Shown: one piece after another, positions 30,452 to 35,399 of the stretch | How positions within the stretch are numbered: position 1 is the first letter of the stretch | Layout: the number at the start of each line of letters is the position of its first letter | Notes under the pieces: model-generated | Told to the model about the DNA's origin: nothing | The model's input: the letters and a program-made list of their open reading frames with translations, nothing else | Database searches by the model: none | NCBI GenBank assembly: GCA_900751785.1 | Contig: CAADSM010000021.1 | Coordinates: 1-35,399 of the forward strand | DNA: 35,399 nt | From: Lachnospiraceae bacterium | Lineage (GTDB): Bacteria; Bacillota; Clostridia; Lachnospirales; Lachnospiraceae | Direction: 5' to 3' | Made by a program: the position numbers and the translations under genes

Positions 30452-31544
30452 GATGGAGCTGTTCAAGCTGATGCACGGGAAATTTTTCCTTGCCGGGCTG
30501 CCTGTGATATTGGCGATGCTGTTACTTTATTTCGCCTTTGTCTGCGTGGGAGACGAGAGGGCAGTCGTGAACGGCAAGGTGTATACCGGCTGTGAGGCAG
30601 TTAGGGAGGATCGCGAGATCACGAAAGAGTTTACTGGTCCCCTGGACGATGAGACTGCTGAGCAGATCATAGAGAAGTACGGATTCCCGTCCCAGGTGGA
30701 AGAATACTACGGCGGGTTCCGGGATGAGAACTATCTGAATGGATTTGTGACAGAATATCTGGGAAACGGCTATATGAGGAGCTGGGACGATTATCAGGTA
30801 TCGACAGCTCTGATACCTGTATCGCAGACGGACCTGGGGAGAGCTGCAGAAGTATCAGGGGAAGAAATTATTTTAGATTATACGAAAGGATGGAGTGTCT
30901 TTTTGGATATGCTTCAGCTTGGCATGATCCTGGGAAGTGTCCTCATCCTAGTGAGTGTCTCTCCTGTATTTGCAGAGGAACGGCAGTGCGGGATGTCGGC
31001 TCTTTTGTTTACGAGCGAGGAGGGAAGAGACAGAGATGTGACAGCGAAGATCGCAGCGGCTTTTACCCTGACTGCAGTCGTGTACGCGGCGGTGGTATTG
31101 AGCGTGTTCCTTTCTGTGGGAGCCGTATATAGACTGGAAGGAGGAGACTGTATGACAGGAATCGTGACGGATTCCTTGAATCCCTTCAATCTGGTTACAA
31201 TGAAGCCCGTCCGTTTCTTTGTTTTACTCTCTCTGGGGGCGGACGGTCTGGCGCTGATGGCATTGTGCGCTGTTGTGCTGTGTGTGTCTGCCCATTTTGA
31301 GACATTGTTCTACACTGTGGCTGTATCAGGAATCATATGGATGCTTCCTATGCTGATCCGGATCATGTTCGGCGGGCTGGGGTACATTGTGATTTGCGGG
31401 ACGCCGCTTTTCCTTGTCATGACAGGAGTCCTGCTGGATGCGTACAGGATGATCCTGATCCCGGCGGCTGTAGGAGCGTGCATCCTGATCTTCTGCACGC
31501 TGAACGGACGGCGTACATATATGCTGTCAGAAGGCGGAAGATGA
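30438..31544 (+). CDS. ABC-2 type permease of the sigma-controlled operon
   Basis: A 368-aa membrane protein. One N-terminal helix (FLAGLPVILAMLLLYFAFVCV) is followed by a ~140-residue extracytoplasmic loop, then five or six helices and a short basic C-terminus. That is the usual layout of ABC-2 exporters with a large first loop. ATG 30438 (MRLYRMELFKLM) overlaps the ATPase stop by 14 bp and has a GAGAGGAG site. The exported substrate is unknown. It is the last gene before the second copy of the 195-bp repeat. Confidence 0.85.
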   Translation: MRLYRMELFKLMHGKFFLAGLPVILAMLLLYFAFVCVGDERAVVNGKVYTGCEAVREDREITKEFTGPLDDETAEQIIEKYGFPSQVEEYYGGFRDENYLNGFVTEYLGNGYMRSWDDYQVSTALIPVSQTDLGRAAEVSGEEIILDYTKGWSVFLDMLQLGMILGSVLILVSVSPVFAEERQCGMSALLFTSEEGRDRDVTAKIAAAFTLTAVVYAAVVLSVFLSVGAVYRLEGGDCMTGIVTDSLNPFNLVTMKPVRFFVLLSLGADGLALMALCAVVLCVSAHFETLFYTVAVSGIIWMLPMLIRIMFGGLGYIVICGTPLFLVMTGVLLDAYRMILIPAAVGACILIFCTLNGRRTYMLSEGGR

Positions 31545-31611
31545 GTTCGGCAGATCAGGCGGCGGTCTGATTCACACTCCTGGGGACCTGAATCATATTA
31601 TATTAAAGAAG

Positions 31612-31806
31612 GTTACTGTTCGCATCATACTCATGGACAGGAAAATGCAGCGTCATGCCTGCATGTAAGAGGCAGTTTCCTATCCATGAGTGCGAGTGGA
31701 ACTTGTAACCGCCAACCACATAAGCAGTCTTAGCACAAAGTGCGGAACTGGAGCGCGGCAGCGCGACGAGTGCGCATGCGGACGGCGGTTAGGTGTGAAC
31801 AGTCGG
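31612..31806. repeat. 195-bp structured repeat, copy 2 (MITE-like)
   Basis: Same length and orientation as 9046-9240 and about 92% identical by eye, with no indels. The left end GTTACTGTTC is kept, while the last three bases of the right end changed (CGG for AAC). The central stem changed CTCAGGGA to CTCATGGA, and its partner TCCCTGAG to TCCATGAG, so pairing is kept. The outer AACCGCC/GGCGGTT pair is unchanged. It lies between the ABC-2 permease and the holin gene. Confidence 0.85.
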
Positions 31807-31857
31807 AAAAGAAGCGCCCTTTGACCTGCGGGCTGAGGGGACGGTAAGGAGATCATC

Positions 31858-32145
31858 ATGGAACAGATCATGAACTATGTGAAGCCGGAGCTGATCGTCG
31901 TGGCGGTGGTGCTGTATCTCATCGGGATGGGACTGAAAAAAGCGGGCGCCGTGCCAGATAAGTACATCCCGCTGATCCTCGGAGGGATCGGGATCGTGCT
32001 CTGTGCGGTGTGGGTGCTTGCGGCCAGCCCGCTGAAGGGAGTGCAGGACATCGCGATGGCTGTGTTTACAGCGGTGATACAGGGAATCCTGGTGGCGGGG
32101 CTCAGCACCTATGTGAATCAGATTGTCAAGCAGGCCGGGAAATAA
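31858..32145 (+). CDS. Phage holin-family protein
   Basis: A 95-aa protein with three hydrophobic segments and the motif pattern MNYVKPELIVVAVVLYLIGMGLK, IPLILGGIGIVLCAVWV and FTAVIQGILVAGLSTYVNQIVKQ. It corresponds to the phage holin 5-2 type common in Clostridia, proteins that form membrane lesions or export endolysins. No endolysin or other phage gene is visible nearby, so it is an orphan. ATG 31858 has AAGGAG. Confidence 0.85.
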   Translation: MEQIMNYVKPELIVVAVVLYLIGMGLKKAGAVPDKYIPLILGGIGIVLCAVWVLAASPLKGVQDIAMAVFTAVIQGILVAGLSTYVNQIVKQAGK

Positions 32146-32214
32146 AAGTCGGATTGCGGGGCAGGGAGATAGATGAAGCCTATCCGCTCCGGTGCAAAGT
32201 TAACAGTTACTAAA

Positions 32215-32262
32215 AAGCAAGCTGCCTGCTCCGGCCAAGAGACAAGGCGGCTTGCTTATTTT
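32215..32262. terminator. Bidirectional terminator between the holin and AraC genes
   Basis: AAGCAAGCTGCC (32215-32226) pairs with GGCGGCTTGCTT (32246-32257), one mismatch. ATTTT on the right and an AAAAA run on the left serve both directions. Confidence 0.8.
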
Positions 32263-32273
32263 CTATAGTTTGG

Positions 32274-33140
32274 TCAGCCGCCCTCGCTCCTTGAGATATG
32301 GTGAAGTGTCCGGAACTCTCTGGGAGTGAGGGCGGTATATTTTTTAAACTGCTTGGAAAAGGAGAAGCTGTCAGGATATCCCGTCCGGGATGCGATCTCC
32401 TGGACCGAGAGCGTGTCGTCAAGAAGGAGCTCCTTTGCCATGTTCAGTCGTTTCTGGATCAGATAAGTGTGTGGCGGCACGTTAAATTCCTGGCGGAACA
32501 GCTTGCGGAAATTCTCATAGCCGATCCCGAGATATTCCGCGACTCCGTGACAGCTGTCATCCGGGATCTGTCCGCTGCCGAGCAGGTCCCTGGCCTGATC
32601 GAGGAGGGAGCGGGTGGAAGGGATGACGGTCTGCTTCCTGTGCATATCATAGATCGAGAAAACGAGCTGCTGTGCCTCGAGCAAAAGAGCGGGAAGCCTG
32701 CGGGAGGACGCCTGGGAGAGGTGCTCATAATACTGCACGCATTTGTCTAAGAGAGAGTTCGTGATCCCGGGATAGAGGACAGGGGCCTCCGACAGGAGTC
32801 CCATGTGCAGTAGGGAGCAGTAGGTCTCATACCCAAAACAGACAAAAAACTCAAGCCATTTTCCATCCTCCTTGGTGATGGTGGAGTGCTTGACATATGG
32901 AATACGCTGAATAAAGCATCCGGGATACAGCCGGGTGCTTTTTCCGTCTTTGTCGATGTAAGTGCCTTCCCCGCTCAGGAGAAGGAGGGCTCCGTAGTAT
33001 TTAAAGACCAGATTTTCGTTCTGCGAGAGGTGGCGGGTGTGGTGGATGAAGCCGCAGCTCAATATGGAGTTGTTGGGATCCATACCGATGTTTTTATGTA
33101 CGGACCTGGTCTCGAAAAGCTCCTTCGGTATTTCCGTCAA
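32274..33140 (-). CDS. AraC-family transcriptional regulator (TTG start)
   Basis: A 288-aa regulator. An N-terminal cupin-like sensor domain (for example GEGTYIDKDGKSTRLYPGCFIQRIPYVKHS) is followed by two C-terminal helix-turn-helix units. These read GVAEYLGIGYENFRKLFRQEFNVPPHTYLIQKRLNMAKELL, then SVQEIASRTGYPDSFSFSKQFKKYTALTPREFR. The start codon is TTG at 33140, with AAGGAGG (33149-33156) eight bases upstream; no ATG has a comparable site. It is divergent from the methyltransferase genes at 33286 and probably controls them. Confidence 0.9.
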   Translation of the reverse strand: MTEIPKELFETRSVHKNIGMDPNNSILSCGFIHHTRHLSQNENLVFKYYGALLLLSGEGTYIDKDGKSTRLYPGCFIQRIPYVKHSTITKEDGKWLEFFVCFGYETYCSLLHMGLLSEAPVLYPGITNSLLDKCVQYYEHLSQASSRRLPALLLEAQQLVFSIYDMHRKQTVIPSTRSLLDQARDLLGSGQIPDDSCHGVAEYLGIGYENFRKLFRQEFNVPPHTYLIQKRLNMAKELLLDDTLSVQEIASRTGYPDSFSFSKQFKKYTALTPREFRTLHHISRSEGG

Positions 33141-33285
33141 GGCAAATTCCTCCTTTTACCAGATATGACATGTTTTCTACCAAAATATCCATGTAAATCA
33201 TACCATCTGATTTATAAAATGTAAATAAAGTGTTGCAGTGTGAACTGTTTACAAAGAAAAGGTCAGTGAGAACAGGAGGATCGCT
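33141..33285. promoter_or_regulatory. Divergent regulatory region between araC and the URO-D genes
   Basis: AT-rich and holding the ribosome-binding sites of both genes (AGGAGG for the plus-strand gene at about 33276). A symmetrical stretch (TTTATAAAATGTAAATAAA) is the best candidate for promoter or operator elements. I could not fix a clear -35/-10 pair. Confidence 0.4.
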
Positions 33286-34353
33286 ATGACGAACAGAGAA
33301 AATTTTTTCTCTTTGATCAAGAGACAGGGATATGAGTTTGTGCCGGTGGAGTTCCATCTCTGTCCGTCCCTGGAGAAGGAGTTCAGGGAGAGAACCGGAT
33401 CGGATGATTATGAAGAGTATTTCCAGTTCCCGTGGAGATATATCGAGGATATCAGACTCCCGGGACATGACGTGGAGCAGTACCGCAAGTATTACAAGAG
33501 GCCACTGGCAGAGGGCGCCGAGATCGATCTCTGGGGCGTGGGACATGAGACCTCTCCGCACAGCATGCACATGACATACATGCGCCATCCGCTGGAGGAT
33601 GCGGAGACGCTGGAAGAGATCATGGAGTACCCTTATCCGGACTTCGAGCACGGAGAGAAGGACCACCAGAAGGAGCAGGTGAAGAAGATCAAGGAGCGTG
33701 ACCTGATCGCGGTGGGAAATATGCAGACCACCATCTGGGAGACGGCGTGGTACTTAAGAGGAATGGAAAACCTGTTCTGCGATATGATGGAAGAGGACGA
33801 GATGGCGGTATACCTGCTGGACAAGATCACTGAGCTGGCGAAGATCCGCGCGAAGGCTTATGTGGAAGCGGGAGCGGACGTGATCTATCTCGGAGACGAC
33901 ATCGGAATGCAGCATACCATCATGATGAGCGAGGATCTGTACTGCATCTGGCTGAAGCCGAGGCTGGCAGATGTCATTTCCTATATTAAGAGCCTGAATC
34001 CGGAAGTGATCATCTTCTATCATTCCTGCGGATTTATCGAGCCGCTGATCCCCCATCTGATCGATGCGGGCGTGGACGTGCTCAATCCGATCCAGAGCGA
34101 ATGCATGGATTTCGGCGAGATTTATGAGAAATACGGCGACAAGATATCCTTCCACGGGACGATCGGCACACAGACAGTCATGCCCCATGGCACTCCGGAA
34201 GAGGTGATCGCCGAGGTACATAAGAACCTGGATATCGCAGGTCCCAAGGGCGGGCTCATGGTGGCGCCGACCCATCTGCTGGAGCCGGAAGTACCGTTTG
34301 AGAATGTACTTGCCTATGTGGAGGCGTGCAGGACCTATCAGAAAAAGGATTGA
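33286..34353 (+). CDS. URO-D/MtaA-family methyltransferase-like protein, first of a pair
   Basis: A 355-aa protein of the uroporphyrinogen decarboxylase superfamily, in the corrinoid-linked methyltransferase branch (MtaA/CmuA-like). Visible points are MTNRENFFSLIKRQ at the start, YLGDDIGMQHTIMMS and the metal motif FYHSCGFIEPLIP (His246, Cys248). The third zinc ligand, usually a Cys in a SGC.IP loop, is replaced by THLLEPEVP (His330 is a possible substitute). Such proteins move methyl groups between methyl donors, corrinoid proteins and a thiol acceptor; the donor is unknown. It is divergent from araC and lies 11 bp before the next gene. Confidence 0.88.
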   Translation: MTNRENFFSLIKRQGYEFVPVEFHLCPSLEKEFRERTGSDDYEEYFQFPWRYIEDIRLPGHDVEQYRKYYKRPLAEGAEIDLWGVGHETSPHSMHMTYMRHPLEDAETLEEIMEYPYPDFEHGEKDHQKEQVKKIKERDLIAVGNMQTTIWETAWYLRGMENLFCDMMEEDEMAVYLLDKITELAKIRAKAYVEAGADVIYLGDDIGMQHTIMMSEDLYCIWLKPRLADVISYIKSLNPEVIIFYHSCGFIEPLIPHLIDAGVDVLNPIQSECMDFGEIYEKYGDKISFHGTIGTQTVMPHGTPEEVIAEVHKNLDIAGPKGGLMVAPTHLLEPEVPFENVLAYVEACRTYQKKD

Positions 34354-34364
34354 GGGGGAGCGCA

Positions 34365-35399
34365 ATGAATTTTGATATGAAAAAATGGATACAGGATATG
34401 ATCCGTGCCGATGTGAAAAAGCCGCTGCCCGTGCTCTCTTTTCCGGGGATCCAGATCACGGGAAACACGGTGGAAGAGATCGTCGGGAGCGGAAAGCTGC
34501 AGGCTGACTGCATGGAGGCGATCGCGAAGAAGTTCGATATGGCGGCTGTCTTAAGCCTGATGGACCTCTCTGTTGAGGCGGAGGCATTCGGAAGCCCGGT
34601 CAGATACAGGGCGGAAGAGGTGCCCACGGTGACGGCACCGATCATTCACGATGAGGATGAGGCGGAAGCGCTTCGCATCCCGGAGGTCGGAGAGGGACGC
34701 ACCGGGGAATGCCTGAAGGGAATACAGGAGATCGCGGGAAGAGTCAAAGACCGCCCGATCCTTGCCGGCATGATCGGTCCGTACTCTCTGGCGGGACGGC
34801 TGCTGGATATGACGGAGATCATGATCCTCTGCTACGAGGATCCGGAGCTGGTAGAGACCGTGCTTGAGAAGGTAACCCAGTTCCTGTGCGCCTACGCGAG
34901 AGCGTTCAAGGCGGCGGGGGCGGACGGGATCGTCCTGGCAGAGCCGGCGGCGGGACTGCTTGGACCGGGGCTCTTCCGAGATTTCTCCGTACCTTATGTG
35001 AAGCAGATCTGTGAAGCGGCAGAAGAAGAGGGGCTTATACTCCTTTATCACAACTGCGGGACAGTAGAGCCGCTCTTTGCAGACATTGCCGGAATCCCGG
35101 CGGCGGGATACAGCTTCGGCAATGCAGTCAATATGGAAACTGTTCTTAAGGCCATGCCGGAAGACAGGATCGTGATCGGAAATATCGATCCTGTGGGCGT
35201 CCTGAGAAACGGAAGCCCGGATACGATCCGCAGAGAGACACAGGAGCTGATGCAGAAGTGCTGCGGATATCCGAATTTCATCATTGCCAGCGGATGCGAC
35301 ATTCCGCCGATGACACCGATCGAAAACCTGCAGGCATTCTTCGATGCTGCAGAAGAGTTTTATCAGATGGGGAAGACACCCGCCTCTATAGGCGGGGAG
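34365..35399 (+). CDS. URO-D/MtaA-family methyltransferase-like protein, partial at the window end
   Basis: 345 codons are open up to the last base and the gene continues beyond the window. It is a second URO-D-type protein, clearly different from the first. The metal motif is LLYHNCGTVEPL (His229, Cys231), and the third ligand is kept as Cys311 in ASGCDIPPMTP. Active-site features of the MtaA branch include GMIGPYSLAGR, VLAEPAAG and IGNIDPVGVL. A GAGGGGGAG site precedes ATG 34365, 11 bp after the first gene. The pair probably forms part of a corrinoid-dependent demethylation operon whose corrinoid protein would lie just outside the window. Confidence 0.88.
   Translation, partial: MNFDMKKWIQDMIRADVKKPLPVLSFPGIQITGNTVEEIVGSGKLQADCMEAIAKKFDMAAVLSLMDLSVEAEAFGSPVRYRAEEVPTVTAPIIHDEDEAEALRIPEVGEGRTGECLKGIQEIAGRVKDRPILAGMIGPYSLAGRLLDMTEIMILCYEDPELVETVLEKVTQFLCAYARAFKAAGADGIVLAEPAAGLLGPGLFRDFSVPYVKQICEAAEEEGLILLYHNCGTVEPLFADIAGIPAAGYSFGNAVNMETVLKAMPEDRIVIGNIDPVGVLRNGSPDTIRRETQELMQKCCGYPNFIIASGCDIPPMTPIENLQAFFDAAEEFYQMGKTPASIGGE

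Overview
The window (35.4 kb, moderate GC, strong AGGAGG ribosome-binding sites, TTGACA/TATAAT promoters) looks like chromosomal DNA of an anaerobic gut Firmicute of the Lachnospiraceae type ([Clostridium]/Dorea/Blautia relatives). The assignment rests on the style of the proteins: a sortase-anchored surface protein tail, lipoprotein binding proteins, a Lachnospiraceae-style 33-aa small ORF, URO-D/MtaA methyltransferases and an enoate/2,4-dienoyl-CoA reductase homologue. No marker gene fixes the species.

Left part (1-12.95 kb). After the C-terminus of a cell-wall protein comes an orphan branched-chain amino acid-type binding lipoprotein. Then follows what I read as a regulon for hydroaromatic acids (quinate/shikimate): an Old Yellow Enzyme/2,4-dienoyl-CoA reductase-type flavoenzyme (minus strand), two LysR regulators, a YdiB-type quinate/shikimate dehydrogenase, a YdiN-like MFS carrier, a type I 3-dehydroquinate dehydratase (AroD) and a TRAP transporter (DctQ, DctM, DctP). 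The order ydiB - MFS - aroD uses the same gene set as the E. coli ydiN-ydiB-aroD region. The flavoenzyme promoter and the ydiB promoter each carry a matching ATAG-N7-CTAT palindrome centred about 65 bp upstream of the predicted transcription start. The flavoenzyme mRNA has a ~240-nt leader in which one 9-10-nt segment can pair with either of two identical partners. The 777-bp gap between the binding protein and the flavoenzyme consists largely of three long imperfect palindromes.

Middle (13-20.7 kb). A tandem pair of small membrane proteins lies on the minus strand. Next is a LIV-type ABC operon (livH, livM, livG, livF plus a cytidylate kinase-like gene) with no binding protein of its own; the lipoprotein gene 12.5 kb upstream may supply it. 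Then come an anchored hypothetical protein, an RpiB/LacA/LacB-like protein and signal peptidase I.

Right-middle (20.8-28 kb). A minus-strand response regulator - ABC - histidine kinase locus is apparently decaying: the kinase is frameshifted at a G8 tract and the permease has an in-frame TAG. Beyond it are a HTH-Uma2 fusion, a 53-aa small ORF, a secreted DNA/RNA nuclease, a divergent tRNA-Trp(CCA) with its own near-consensus promoter and terminator, a PepSY-like membrane peptide, and a 75-aa protein resembling the Cys-rich tail of the nuclease.

Right end (28.2-35.4 kb). An ECF sigma / membrane protein / ABC ATPase / permease operon with overlapping genes is followed by a phage-type holin, an AraC regulator (TTG start) and two URO-D/MtaA-type corrinoid methyltransferase genes, the last cut by the window end. 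A 195-bp structured repeat with terminal inverted repeats occurs twice (9046-9240 and 31612-31806), about 92% identical by eye, and one stem shows a compensatory base change.

All calls are made by eye from sequence; no database search was run.
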